64,000 nt of DNA from Paguma larvata (GCA_030068075.1 CM057841.1:4462565-4526564), one strand, 5' to 3'. Positions 23,601 to 33,892 are shown, counted from the stretch's first letter. A program made the numbers and translations. The notes: a model not told the origin generated them from the letters alone.

Positions 23601-25826
23601 AATTTTTACTAATTTTCAATCTTTTTGAGAGAGGAGAGAGAGAGTGGAGGAGGGACAGAGGGGGAGAGAGAGAATCCTTGGCAGGCCCCGCACCGACAGT
23701 GCCCTGATTCGGGCTCAGTCTCACAAACCCTGAGCCGGGAGAGAGTCTGAGGCTTAGCGCCAGAGCCCCAGGCCCCTGTGGTTGCCGTTTTCAGTATTCC
23801 CTCCCTGCAAGATCCACACTCACCTCGTCCCTGCTCATCCCCGGTCCTGTTACCTTGTCTGCTCGCCGGCCACGTCCTTCTCTGAGACACCCCCCCCACC
23901 CCATCCCACCGTCATCTGAAGGGAAAGAATCGCGGGTGTGCGCGGGGGTTCAGACACCCGGGTAGGCACACTGCGAACCGAGTCTCCTCACCGTTGTCGC
24001 CTACCAGCCCACAGAGGCACGTCGAGGGCCGGTTTCTCGCCGGTGGCACTGCCGGAGGCCCCTGGCCTCCACCCACGAGGCGGCCAGAGCGCTACAGTGT
24101 CCCCACACGTTGCTAAGTATCCCTGGGCTGGGGAAAAGGACCCTGAACGGGAGCCACAAAGTACCGTCAGATTCCCGGGAAACAGGAGAACTACGGTCAC
24201 GTAGCTTGGTACAAAGCCCTGAACCGGTTTTGTTCCCAGGCAGGCTCCCCGATGCCCGCCCTCAGCAGGCCTCCCGGGGGCGTCCGAGGGGGACCGTGGC
24301 CAAACCAGCGACCGCAGGTGAGCCCGGGAGATGCGGAGGAGAGAAAGAGACGCCGGCGGGGGCAGGAGAAACAGCCAGAGGAGCTTCGCGGCTCAGCTCT
24401 GAACGCCCATCGCGGCCGTGACCGTTCCGGCCAACACGCGTTCCCCAGCCGACCCCAGACAGTTCCCCACGAGCTGGCGCGTCTCCAGCTACGACCCCAC
24501 CCCCACACTTCGATCTGGCCTAATACCACCCTTGCGACACTCACCCTCCCCTCAGGCCCTCACTTGGACCCCATGGGTCACCTCCAGCTCTGACCTGTGT
24601 GTCAGCTGTGACCCTGTGCTCCTTCGACCCCCCCCTTCTGAATTCTGGGTTCCTCAGAACACGGGGTCCATTCCCCTCGAGGACCTTCGCCCCAGCTGCC
24701 GGCTCAGTCTGGAATGTTCAGAGCTTTGCACCAGCTACATCCTGCGCCTCCCGCAGTTCAGCCAGCTCCGCCCCCGGAGAGCCCGCCCCGCCCACCGTAT
24801 CCGGCGCCAACCCGACCCGCTTCCCCTCCATGGCCCTGTCTCCTCTTAGCTTCATAGTGATACTTGCCAGTGTGCGCCTCGTCTTCGGCGTGCGCCTTTA
24901 TCTGCTTGTTCTCTGTAAAATCGAGGCTCCCGCGAGTAGAGGCCTTCTCCGTCTTGCTCGCTGTGGATGATAGTGGTAGGCGCTTGGAGGATATCTGTTA
25001 AAGGATGGAGTAGACCATCCAAGTGCCGCTGTCCCGCCCAGCCATGCCCCGAGTCAGCCACCCGCCCCGCCCTCACCTGCCTCCTCCAGCGGGGTCTTCA
25101 CCGCAGTTCCTCCAGCCCTAGCCCTGTTTTTATTTTTTATTTTTGAGCAACATAGAGACAGAGTATGAGCAGGGAATGGGCAGAGAGAGAGGGAGACACG
25201 GAATGTGCAGCAGGCTCCAGGCTCTAAGCTGTCAGCACAGAGCCCGATGCGGGGCTTGAACTCACAGACCGTGAGATCATGATCTGAGCCAAAGTCGGCC
25301 GCTTAACCGACTGAGCCACCCAGGCGCCCCCTTGCCCTGTTTTTAGAAACGAACACCATGCGTTCGTCCCAGCTCTACCGGCCCCTCTGAAAAGCAACGA
25401 GTGGACATCTTACCGTCATTGGACGTGACGCACCTCCTCAGTCCGCTGAGCCCCACGCCAACCTTCACTGCCCTCTGGCTCTCGAAAATGCCAGCCACCA
25501 GCACGTGCCATCGTAGATGGGGAGGGAAAGGGAGATATGAGGGCAGATGCAAAGGAAAGGAGGGCAGAGCAAAAAGGAACGAGGGAGAGAGAACGGGGAA
25601 GGCGACGGGATATGGAATGAACTCATCCCCAGCCTCAAGGACCCGGTTTGGGTGGTGGCAGTGAACAGAACTGCTCAGAGACCCTTTCTCTCCCACAGAC
25701 CCTGGCGAGCTCAGCAAGAAAATCCCCAGGGAGGGAGGTGTCCTGCCGCCTTCGATGTCTCCAAACCTCTCCTCTTCATCCTTCCTTCCAGCTCCTTCTG
25801 AACCCCTGTCCAGCTCCCTCTGCTGA
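20700..25826 (+). CDS. GALP: GALP, galanin-like peptide precursor (five coding exons, 140 aa)
   Basis: Secreted hypothalamic neuropeptide precursor whose galanin-like core binds galanin receptors. Coding exons: 20700-20783, 22447-22495, 23234-23317, 24240-24317 and 25699-25826 (TGA at 25824). All have GT/AG borders and matching phases (0,1,1,1). The start is the only ATG of exon 2 and opens a signal peptide, MAPSVRLVLLLAVLLSLAAT. The mature part probably begins APVHQ (residue 24). Exon 3 holds GRGGWTLNSAGYLLGP, with the invariant galanin receptor core GWTLNSAGYLLGP intact. Exon 4 holds LYLPQ...EALDAWKAI, and exons 5-6 align without gaps to the human propeptide (LPDARPQQAS, AKPATADPGELSKKIPRE). 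Oddities: the human Lys-Arg site after the mature peptide is Arg-Gly (85-86); GKR at 58-60 is the only dibasic motif near it; and the C-terminus is about 24 residues longer than human (116 aa) and serine/proline-rich. Frame and splice sites are intact, so it is probably functional. Confidence 0.95.
21949..22219 (+). repeat. Long alternating purine-pyrimidine (TG/CG/CA)n tract in GALP intron 2
   Basis: About 270 bases of nearly perfect alternation, rich in TGCG, CGCG and TGCACGTGTG units, ending 227 bases before GALP exon 3. Such sequence readily forms Z-DNA. The long open frames over it on both strands (Cys/Val/Arg or His/Ala/Thr repeats) are artefacts of the repeat. Confidence 0.92.
22590..22760 (-). 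repeat. MIR-like remnant in GALP intron 3
   Basis: 'tgtgttcaaaccccagccta', 'cctctgcccgcctcggtttc ctcccctggg' and 'tgtcgtgaggattaggtgg' fit an antisense MIR. Diverged. Confidence 0.45.
23577..23772 (-). mobile_element. Feliform tRNA-Lys SINE (antisense), diverged, in GALP intron 4
   Basis: 'ttttatgtatttattgagtt', GA-rich body, 'gaatccttggcaggccccgc' and 'caaaccctgagccgggagag'. The head is worn. Confidence 0.75.
24835..25010 (+). repeat. L2-like 3' remnant in GALP intron 5
   Basis: 'cttgttctctgtaaaatcga ggctcccgcgagtagagg' and 'ggtaggcgcttggaggatat' follow the L2 3'-end pattern, with divergence. Confidence 0.45.
25121..25333 (-). mobile_element. Feliform tRNA-Lys SINE with target duplication, GALP intron 5
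   Basis: Full antisense copy ending 'gagccacccaggcgccccct'. The flank gccctgttttta is repeated at 25121-25132 and 25334-25345. Confidence 0.93.
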
Positions 25827-26092
25827 AAGTAGGATCTTGAAATAAGTCCCCAAATCCCATGTAGAAAATTTGGGATGTTGGGAGGATTTTCCTCAAAAGT
25901 CCCCAGACTGTCTCGGGTTTCAGTGATTTATTCTGGGAATACACATGAAGTGTTGTTAACAAACTTAAGAATCATTCTGGAACCATTTAGTTATTGTAAT
26001 CAGGGAATATGTCCATAGTTCATGCAATGTGATTGTATTCTTTTGTTTGTTTTCATTTTGGTGGATTTTGTTTGTTTGTTTTCTTTTCTTTT

Positions 26093-26272
26093 TAGAGAGT
26101 GCACATGAGGTGGGGGTTGGAGAGAGAGGGAGAGGGAGAGGGAGAGAGGGAATCCCAAGCTACTCCGTGCTCAGCATGGAGTCCCAGGGCTCAATCTCAG
26201 ATCCCCGAGAGCATGACCCGAGTCGAAATCAAGAGTCAGACGCTTAACCCGCTGGGCCATCCAGGCGCCCCA
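26093..26272 (-). mobile_element. Feliform tRNA-Lys SINE (antisense)
   Basis: GA-rich body, 'aatctcagatccccgagagc' and 'gggccatccaggcgcccc'. Flanks gtgattgtattc (26029-26040) / gtgattgcattc (26275-26286) are a near-perfect target duplication, and the T-rich stretch between them is the tail complement. Confidence 0.88.
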
Positions 26273-26468
26273 AAGTGATTGCATTCTTTGGAGTCATCCC
26301 AATCACAACATGAACTATTGAATAATCCAATATGAGTATCTCATTTACCACCCAGATAATGTCTTGACTTGCAAAGATTCTGCCGAGTAGCAAGCTTGCC
26401 TTCCCTCATCCCACCTGGGTCGCCTCCTGCTGGAAAATAGGAGAGAAAATCCGGAGCAGAGTGGAGAG

Positions 26469-26474
26469 AATAAA
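26469..26474 (+). terminator. Possible polyadenylation signal AATAAA downstream of GALP
   Basis: First clear AATAAA after the GALP stop, 640 bases downstream and beyond a SINE. A GALP 3' UTR reaching here is possible but not shown. Confidence 0.3.
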
Positions 26475-26701
26475 ATATTTCCTTTCAAATAATCCATGAT
26501 TTCTTGTCTTAATTAGCGTGGGAGTTTGTGGTGGTGGCAACGTCAAGGCCAATAGGGTCAGGCGTGGGGTTGGGGGATATACCCTGTTGGAGGCGGTGGA
26601 TCTCGGATTCTCGGATTATCTGGTGAAGCAGCCTAATGACAATTCCAGCTTCTGGCAGCCGTCCACACCTGGGACGGCTGCTGGAACTACTCTCTGTTCA
26701 T

Positions 26702-26915
26702 TAGTTCATTCATTTAAAAAAATTGAGAGAGAGAGAGAGACAGTGCAAGTTGGGAAGGGGCAGAGAGAGAGACACACACACACACAAAATCCAAAGCAGG
26801 CTCCAGGCTCTGGGCTGTCAGCACAGAGCCCGACGCGGGGCTCGAACTCAAGAACCAGAAGATCATGACCTGAGCCAAAGTCGGACGCTTAACCAACTGA
26901 GCCACCCGGGCGGTC
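26702..26915 (-). mobile_element. Feliform tRNA-Lys SINE (antisense)
   Basis: Full antisense copy with an internal (CA)n. Flanks tagttcattcattt / tagttcgttcattt form a target duplication. Confidence 0.93.
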
Positions 26916-27457
26916 CTAGTTCGTTCATTTTTAAACTTTCACATATTTTGAAGCTATGTCTTATCATCATATACGTTTATACATTTTATACATTTCTGGA
27001 GGAATCTTCTTTTTGTCATTATGCAATGCCTCCCTCTATCCCCATTAATGCAGTTTGCTTCAGATTCTCTTGGGCACCGATCTGGAGGGTCCCATGTCTG
27101 GTGCTTTGATGGCTGTAGGTAGGAGGCTGGGTTCAGCTAGGACAGTTGACCGAGTGTCTGCGTGATGTCTCCAACATGACGTCAACCTCCCAGGCTGAAG
27201 CGGTGACTGTCTGCAGAGGGGCAGGGGGAGGGCGTGGTCCCTTGGAGAGGGAGACGGCTTTCCTCGCAGCTGCAAATCGCCCTCCAGATGTCCTGGTGAG
27301 TAATGAGGGGTCCTGATGAGCAGAGACGTTGCTGGTGCACAGACGACAGGTGAGGGACACAGCTGAGTGAGACGGAGGGAAGTGGACCCATACCCAGCTG
27401 CGGTCCCTCCTTAGCCAGGTTCCCCAAACAAGTATCTTCTTAAAAATACTTAATTAA

Positions 27458-27562
27458 CAGGCACCCGGCTGGCTCAGTCCATAGACCGTACGACTCTTGA
27501 TCTTGGGGTTGTGAGTTCAAGGCCCACGTTGGATGCAGGGATTACTTAAAAATAAAATCTGA
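27458..27562 (+). mobile_element. Short tRNA-derived carnivore SINE (older type)
   Basis: 'gcacccggctggctcagtcc ... gactcttgatcttggggttg tgagttcaag', then straight to an A-rich tail without the CT-rich body. This fits an older tRNA-Lys SINE subfamily. Similar short copies are at 30926, 42310, 43990 and 53150. Confidence 0.75.
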
Positions 27563-27584
27563 AAAAAAATTATTAAAAATATTT

Positions 27585-27900
27585 AAATCGTGGCAAAATA
27601 CATGTACCATGAAATTTGCCATTGTATCCATGTTTAAGGGGGCTGTTCAGTGGCCTTAAAAGCATTCGCACCGTGGTGCAGCCAGCCCCACCCTCCACAG
27701 AATGCTTTTCCTCTTTCAAGAGTGAAACTCTGCCCGCATCAAACAACCACACCCCAGGACCCTCGCCCAGCCCCTGGCAACCACGGTCCTGCTTTCTGTG
27801 TTGAATCCTTTTGTGTCTGGATTATTTCACTTAACATACCCGTGGTGTTGCAGCGTGTGATGGGATTCTCTTCCTTTTAAGGCTGAGTAATATTCCATGT
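27585..27900 (-). mobile_element. Old L1M 3' end (antisense)
   Basis: 'catgaaatttgccattgtat', 'agcccctggcaaccacggtc ctgctttctgtg', 'tgtctggattatttcactta' and 'aggctgagtaatattccatg' are antisense old-L1 3'-end phrases. Confidence 0.75.
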
Positions 27901-28074
27901 CACCTGGGTGCTTGAAAAACATCCTGCCCGAGCCCCACCCTAGACCAAATCAACCCACTGAAGGCTCTGAGGGCGGGGCCAAGCCGTGGGTGGTCTTGTT
28001 CTCTGCGTTCCTGGTGATTCTACTGTGAACCTCAGATGTAGGGAGGGCTTTCTTCCAGTGCTGTTTGCCCCTGC

Positions 28075-28088
28075 GGGGGGGGGGGGGG
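28075..28088 (+). repeat. G homopolymer (14 G)
   Basis: Uninterrupted run of 14 G. Confidence 0.9.
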
Positions 28089-28234
28089 CCTGATCTGAGG
28101 TTTTCCTTGGTAGAATTATACCAAAGGCAGCGTTAACTGTAGGTTAATCTCCTCTCCTTGAGGGCATTGGAGCTAGAATGGGTTAGCCTCTGGCTTACTA
28201 GACTTCGCCAGGCTAATCAGCTACAGTGAATACC

Positions 28235-28425
28235 CCGATTCCAGGATCGCTCGGCCTCGGCACTACTGGCATTTCAGTTGGGATCATTCTCTTCATGGGC
28301 CCGTCCCCCGCGTAATAGGATGTTGAACAACATCCCCCGTTCGACACACAAGATAGAAGTAGCACCCTCTCTCCGGTTGTGACAGCCAACCACGTCTCCA
28401 GACATTGTTGAACATTCACCTGAAA
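28235..28425 (-). repeat. hAT-type non-autonomous DNA transposon remnant
   Basis: 'gcctcggcactactggcatt', 'aggatgttgaacaacatccc' and 'ccacgtctccagacattgtt' match a common MER element usually ending 'caatgtctggagacattttt'. Related pieces are at 31900, 34740 and 36790. Confidence 0.6.
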
Positions 28426-28429
28426 CAAA

Positions 28430-28972
28430 ATTACCCAGAACTGAGCAATATCCTATCACAAAGGATTCTAATTGGCTCGTGGGGCCAAATAAGGAGTCAG
28501 CTGATTAAACAAAATCAACGGAGAACAGAAAAGCTCGATTACAGATACTTTCAGAAACGGGGTTATTAGAACTGCCATCCAAGAAATAGAAATAAACATA
28601 AGAAACAAGAAAAGTAACCAAGATGAAATAATAAATATTTTTTAAATGCAGTGAATATTAATTAAGAAAAATATATAATAGCTGAAATAAAGAATACAGT
28701 AGGCAAGGACACATGGACACAACAGAGAAACAAATTAGAGAAAAGGAACAAAACATGAGAGACTCTTCCAGAAGGAATAAAGTATGAAGAATCCGGGGCC
28801 AACGCCAGGGGTAAATGAGAAGGGAGAGGGGGAAATATTTGTAAGAAACTGTAAAGATAAATTTCATAAGATTCAAGATGAAAGTCTCTCGGACCGGTAG
28901 TGTTCTTAAGGATGAACAGGAAAAATCCACCCCTGGTGGTCACAAAAGAATGAATTTCAAAAACGCTTAAAA
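28430..28972. other. A-rich intergenic stretch, probably old LINE, not assigned
   Basis: A-rich on the + strand with many 'agaaa/gaaat' units and no intact frame. It looks like decayed LINE sequence, but I cannot assign it. Confidence 0.3.
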
Positions 28973-28974
28973 GA

Positions 28975-29178
28975 GGGGCGCCCGGGGCGTCTCGGTCCCT
29001 TAGGCGTCCGACTCCTGATCTCAGCTCAGGTCATGATCTCACGGCTCGTGGGGTCCAGCCCCATGTCCGGCTCTGTGCTGACAGTGTGGAGCCTGTTTGG
29101 GATTCTCTTTCTCTCTGCTCCTCCTCTTCTCTCTCTCTCTCTCTCGAAGTAGGTAAATAAACTTAAAAAAAAAATGCT
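28975..29178 (+). mobile_element. Feliform tRNA-Lys SINE (sense)
   Basis: Head 'ggggcgcccggggcgtctcg', CT body, A tail. The next SINE follows within 20 bases. Confidence 0.9.
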
Positions 29179-29195
29179 TAAAAGAAAGAGAGAAT

Positions 29196-29392
29196 TGGGG
29201 CACCCGACTGGCTCAGTTGGTTAAGCGTCTGAGTTCAGCTCAGGTCATGATCTCACAGTTTGTGGGTTCGAGTCTCACGTCAGGCTCTGTGCTGACAGCT
29301 GAGAGCCTGGAGCCTGCTTCAGATTCTGTATCTCCCTCTCTCTCTGCCCCCTCCCCCCTTCTCACAAATAAATAAATATTTTAAAAAATTTA
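29196..29392 (+). mobile_element. Feliform tRNA-Lys SINE (sense)
   Basis: Head 'ggggcacccgactggctcag', body 'gcctgcttcagattctgtat', tail 'aaataaataaatattttaaa'. Confidence 0.92.
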
Positions 29393-29819
29393 AAAAATAC
29401 ATATATCTCACATATCAATTGCTTAGCTTAACACATAATGCAAACGCTCAACAAATAGATGCTAAGTATGAAATAAACGATAATGACACAGTAAATAGTA
29501 TGAATATAGCATCAGTCCTGTTACCAGTAACGACGGCATCAACAACAGCAGTACTGTGAGAACGTGCTCTTTAGCTTCTAGACAGGCCTCTCAGGCTGGC
29601 TGAAAGAATTTATTTTCTTCGTCAGAGAATGAAGGATATGACAGTTTCCTTTGGTTGCCAAATTAAATGACACGATACACATAAAACATTTACTATGTAA
29701 TTTTGGTCTGTGGCTAAGTACTCAATTTTCTGTCCATGTGTAGCTTCGTATCTGTACATCTATATTTGAGTATCTTTATCTGACTAACACAGGTTCACAT
29801 ATTAGGACTCGAAGAGAAT
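29393..29819. other. Intergenic AT-rich sequence, no gene recognised
   Basis: 'gcaaacgctcaacaaataga tgctaagtatgaa' hints at a MIR/L2 end. Nothing else could be supported. Confidence 0.35.
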
Positions 29820-29835
29820 CACAAAATCCATTATT

Positions 29836-30053
29836 TTTTTTTAATTTTTTTAATATTTATTTATTTTCGAAGCAGAGAGAGACAGAGCGTGAGTGGGGGA
29901 GGGGCAGAGACGGAGGGAGACCCAGAATTGGAAGCAGGTTCCAGGCTCTGAGCTGTCAGCACAGAGCCCGATGCAGGGCTCGAACTCACAGAGCACGAGA
30001 TCGTGACCTGAGCCGAAGTCAGACACTCAACCAACTGAGCCACCCAGGTGCCC
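29836..30053 (-). mobile_element. Feliform tRNA-Lys SINE with perfect 16-base target duplication
   Basis: Full antisense copy between perfect copies of cacaaaatccattatt (29820-29835 and 30054-30069). Confidence 0.95.
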
Positions 30054-30082
30054 CACAAAATCCATTATTAAGATAAATTGGA

Positions 30083-30250
30083 GGTTGAGTTTGTTTATTT
30101 ATTTTGAGAGACCGTGTGCGAGTAGTGGAGGGTCAGAGAGGGAGGGAAAGAGAGAATCCCAAGCAGGGCTTGAACTCACAAACCATGAGATCATGACCTG
30201 AGCCGAGATCAAGAGTCAGATGCTTAAGGACTGAGCCACCCAGGTGCCCC
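30083..30250 (-). mobile_element. Feliform tRNA-Lys SINE (antisense), internally shortened
   Basis: 'gagtttgtttatttattttg', shortened body, 'actgagccacccaggtgccc'. Confidence 0.85.
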
Positions 30251-30499
30251 GTGTGCCTGCTTTCCATTGTTTTTATAAAAGGGTAAGTTGACAAATATCA
30301 AATCAGGGATTGAATGTAGTTTGAGCAGAGCTTTAAGGTATTAATCCCAAGATATTGAAAAACAGTAAAATTAAGTTTAAAAAAAATCACTAATATTCCT
30401 TATGTATCGAGAATTACTTTTCTTTTTTCAGTATCTTGGAATTAATATGATAAAACTTTGGTTGAGCTAGATTATTTTTTCTGAAGATTTTATTTTTAT

Positions 30500-30714
30500 T
30501 TTTTATTATTTTTAAATGTTTATTTATTTATTTTGAGAGAGATAGAGAGAGCACGAGCAGGGGAAGGGTAGAGAGAGAGAGGGAGAGAGAGAGAATCTCA
30601 AGCAGGCTCCACGCTGTCAGCACAGAGCCTGATGTGAGACTTGAACCCACAGACTGTGAGGTCATGACCTGAGCTGAACTCAGACACTTAACCACTGAGC
30701 CACCCAGGCGCCCC
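30500..30714 (-). mobile_element. Feliform tRNA-Lys SINE (antisense)
   Basis: Full antisense copy with a GA microsatellite, ending 'gccacccaggcgccccgatt'. Confidence 0.92.
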
Positions 30715-30745
30715 GATTTTCTCTTTCTCTTTCTCTTTTAAGCAA

Positions 30746-31028
30746 TTTTTTTAAAGTTTATTTACCTACTTTGAGAGAGAGAGAGAGAGAGAAGAGGATC
30801 CCAAACAGGCTCCACACTGTCAGCACAGAGCCGGACATGGGGCTGGAACCCACGAACCATGAGATCATGACCTGAGCTGAAATCAGGAGTCAGACTTAAC
30901 CAACTTAGCCACTGAGGGATCCCTTAAAGATTTTCTTTTTAAGTAATGTCTACACCCAACGGGGCTTGAACTCAACCCTGAGGTCAAGAGTCTCACGTGC
31001 CGCAGACTGAGCCACCAGGCGCCCCTGA
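30746..31028 (-). mobile_element. Two adjoining tRNA-Lys SINEs (antisense)
   Basis: First copy 30746-30923 ('aaagtttatttacctacttt' to 'ttagccactgagggatccct'). Second, an older short type, 30926-31028 ('ttttctttttaagtaatgtc' to 'gagccaccaggcgcccctga'). Confidence 0.85.
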
Positions 31029-31423
31029 GCCCCTGAGCCCCGAGCCTCGAGCCCCAGCCTCCCGTCTCCACACATCCTTGACTTGGTGACGTACTGCTGC
31101 CTTTGGCCTTAAGGAAAAGCACAGCTTGTGCAGTTGATATGATGTTGTATTTTTCTCTACTTGCATGCCACTTCTGGTTTTCTAAATCCCCACTCGTCAG
31201 CCCGTTTTAAATAAAACGTTGACCCAAAGTGCTTAAAACTTGCAGCTCTGTGTTCCCTGATCCTTTGAGCACCTCGGGCTTATGATAAATAATTCACTAG
31301 ACCAAGAAAACCAAAATTGTCTCCAAAGAGACTTATTTAGTAAGTTCCTTTTTCTCTTGATGGAGTTTCAGTAGGAAATTTAATCCACTCGACCATTAAA
31401 GTTGTTAATTCTATGGGTTTAAA

Positions 31424-31548
31424 CCAATCAGCAGGCTGCTGACGTAACAGGAAGTTTGGGGTTTCTCTGGCTGTATATAAACAGAGACACTTCAGCTCCA
31501 GGCACAGTTTGAGCGCTGGTGCCCTGGAGGCAGGAGGACGGGAAGGAG
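31424..31548 (+). promoter_or_regulatory. ZSCAN5: ZSCAN5 promoter and non-coding exon 1
   Basis: A compact array: CCAAT box (31424-31428), CRE-like tgacgtaa (31440-31447), TATA box tatataaa (31474-31481), then a probable start near 31505 and a short exon ending at a consensus donor gtaagt (31549). There is no ATG in the exon. Its position before a SCAN exon with a good acceptor makes it the likely first exon. The start site itself is inferred. Confidence 0.65.
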
Positions 31549-33286
31549 GTAAGTTACGGGTGCGAACGCCTGAGGGTGCCTGGAAACTGGGATGGGGAGG
31601 TCGGAATCCGGAAAGCTTGGGTTTATATTCACTACCGCGCGTTAGCTCCGAGGTCTTACGGCAACGATGTATCTTCCTACACCCCGTTATTAACCTTGAT
31701 TCACCGTCTAATTCATCCAGAAATGGGAATAATGTTAATACATCTGTGGTATGGTGGGTTTATATTTTGAACGAGGGTTTTTTGACCTCGGATGATATTT
31801 TTGGCCAGATGATGGTTTGCTGTTGTTTCGTGTGGGAGGGGAGTTGGGGGGTGCTGTCCTGTGCCTTGCAGGAGGCTTAGCGGCACCTTCCCCGCCTCGC
31901 CTGCCTCCTCCGTGTCCGGGGTATGACAACCAAAAATGTCTCCAGACGTCGCCCAAAGCCCGGAGATACCCCGGGGAGCAGGGTGACTTTTGTCACTTTC
32001 GGTCGAGAACCGCGATCTCAATGTTGGCCACTCCATCCGGTACACATGTGGCGGGCATGCCCTCGGCCGCCTCTTACTTGATCCTCACACAGTGTTAAGA
32101 GGTAGGTTTTATCTGCCCGTGTTCCAGAGAAGGATTATGGTCTTGGACTATGGTCCAAGAGCTGACGGACTCGCCCAAGACCTGGCGGCTAACTGAAACT
32201 CAAGCATGGAACCAAAACAACACTGAGGTGAAGTAAGCTTCCCCGGTGATCTGAAACAGGACAAAAGTGGACTATTGTGGATTTTAGGCAAAATGTCTTA
32301 CCTTTGAATTCCATGTGGCACATGGTTCTGAGATTTCTAAACAGCCACACTGTTGCTTAAAAACGCATCGCTGTGTTTTTGCTGTTCACGAGGTAAAACG
32401 GAACCTTTAATTAAGGGCCTCTTATCAACCTACTAGAGCAGCCAGGCTTCGAGCCCCTTTACCTGGGTGTCTGGTGGCTCTCACTTGTGAACTGAGTCCC
32501 CCCGCCCAGGCTGCAGAGTAACAAATTGGTTCTTGCCTTTGGGAGTTAGGTCGAAAACCTCTTAAAAACTCTTCTCTTAAAATCTTGCTTCTTTGAAAAC
32601 ATCAAAGAGCCTTGGATTTTAAATCCTTTTTCTGGGATGAGATTAAGTATGTGTAACCATAGAGACAGCCAATTAATGGATTACCGGGGGGAGGGGTGGG
32701 GGTTAGGGGTGGGTGGGGTTGGGGCAGGGTTTCCTTCTTGAGGATGAATAAGTTCTGGAACTAGACAGTGGTGAATGGTTGTGCAGCTTTGCAAAGGTAA
32801 GGATTCCCACAAAGTTGTATACTTTAAAGGAGCGACTTTTATGGGTTGTGTATCTTATCACAATAGCGAAGTTACCTGTTAAACCTGTTAGGATTCTTTG
32901 GAATTCTCCCTTTCCTGGAGCAAATCAATATCCTGGGATGAACAAGGAAATGTATTGGGGACAGTCTTAGGTTAATATTTCCAACATTACTACCTCATAT
33001 GAAATTCTTAGGTTGGAAATATTTTTCTGTATTCTGCAGAATTAGAGCTAACACAGTTTTGCCTTGTTTGCTGTCCTGATGAGAAGATACAAAGACTGAC
33101 ATTGTTAAAATCGATTTTATGTATCGAAATGCATATATGTTTAGAAAAATCAAAATATATTATATAGACATATACACACATACACACATAGATACATATG
33201 TACATATACATATATGTATGTATTACATATATGTGTTGTGCATATACACATATGTGTGTATGTATGTATATATACGTATATATATA
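31549..33286 (+). other. ZSCAN5 intron 1, proximal part
   Basis: Contains an antisense hAT-type piece near 31850-31990 ('aaaaatgtctccagacgtcg') and a sense L1 3'-end piece near 32720-32880 ('agttctggaactagacagtg', 'gtatactttaaaggagcgac'). Open frames here are compositional. Confidence 0.5.
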
Positions 33287-33296
33287 AATAAATTTA
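33155..33296 (+). repeat. AT/AC dinucleotide microsatellite
   Basis: Impure (TA)n/(CA)n/(TG)n run of about 140 bases, adjoining a SINE tail. Confidence 0.85.
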
Positions 33297-33436
33297 TTTT
33301 TGAGAGAGAATCCCAACCAGGCTTCTCCCTGTCCATTGTCAGGTGGGGCTTGAACTCACAGACCATGAGATCGCGACCTGACCTGACCTGAAATCAAGAG
33401 TCAGATGCTTAACCAACTAAGCCACCCAGGTGCCTG
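33290..33436 (-). mobile_element. tRNA-Lys SINE (antisense), shortened
   Basis: 'aataaatttatttttgagag', then 'aggtggggcttgaactcaca' and 'agccacccaggtgcctg'. It contains a small tandem 'ctgac' expansion. Confidence 0.82.
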
Positions 33437-33687
33437 CACTTAGCAATATTTGCTTTATAGTAAAGAACAATATTGTCCCAATTTACAGATGAGAAACTGA
33501 GCCCACCTCTGTATATTTCATGCTCAGAACCTAGGGGGCCATTGAGACAATTAAACCACCTTTTACTGTAAAGGTGGACATTAGGAAAATAATAGTGGGG
33601 CTTACTTTCCATGGTATTAAATACAGGACCAGTTGAGAACGGTGTCCAGTGCTGAGTGAGGGGAGGTAAGAGGTTAAACTAATCTTA

Positions 33688-33892
33688 GGGCACCTGGGTG
33701 GCTCAGTTGGTTACGCATCTGATTCTTGATTTTGGCTCAGGTCATGATCTCACGGTTTGTGAGTTCAAACCCCACTGTCGGGCTCTGCGATGACAGTGTG
33801 GAACTTGCTTGGAATTCTCTCTCTCCCTCTCTCTCTCTGCCTGTCCCCTGCTTGCTTGCTGTCTTTCTCTTTCTCAAAATAAGCAAACTAAT
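33688..33892 (+). mobile_element. Feliform tRNA-Lys SINE immediately upstream of the ZSCAN5 SCAN exon
   Basis: Head 'agggcacctgggtggctcag', CT body, tail 'ctcaaaataagcaaactaat'. It ends about 27 bases before the exon 2 acceptor (33917-33919), so part of the region used for branch-point recognition is SINE-derived. Confidence 0.92.
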
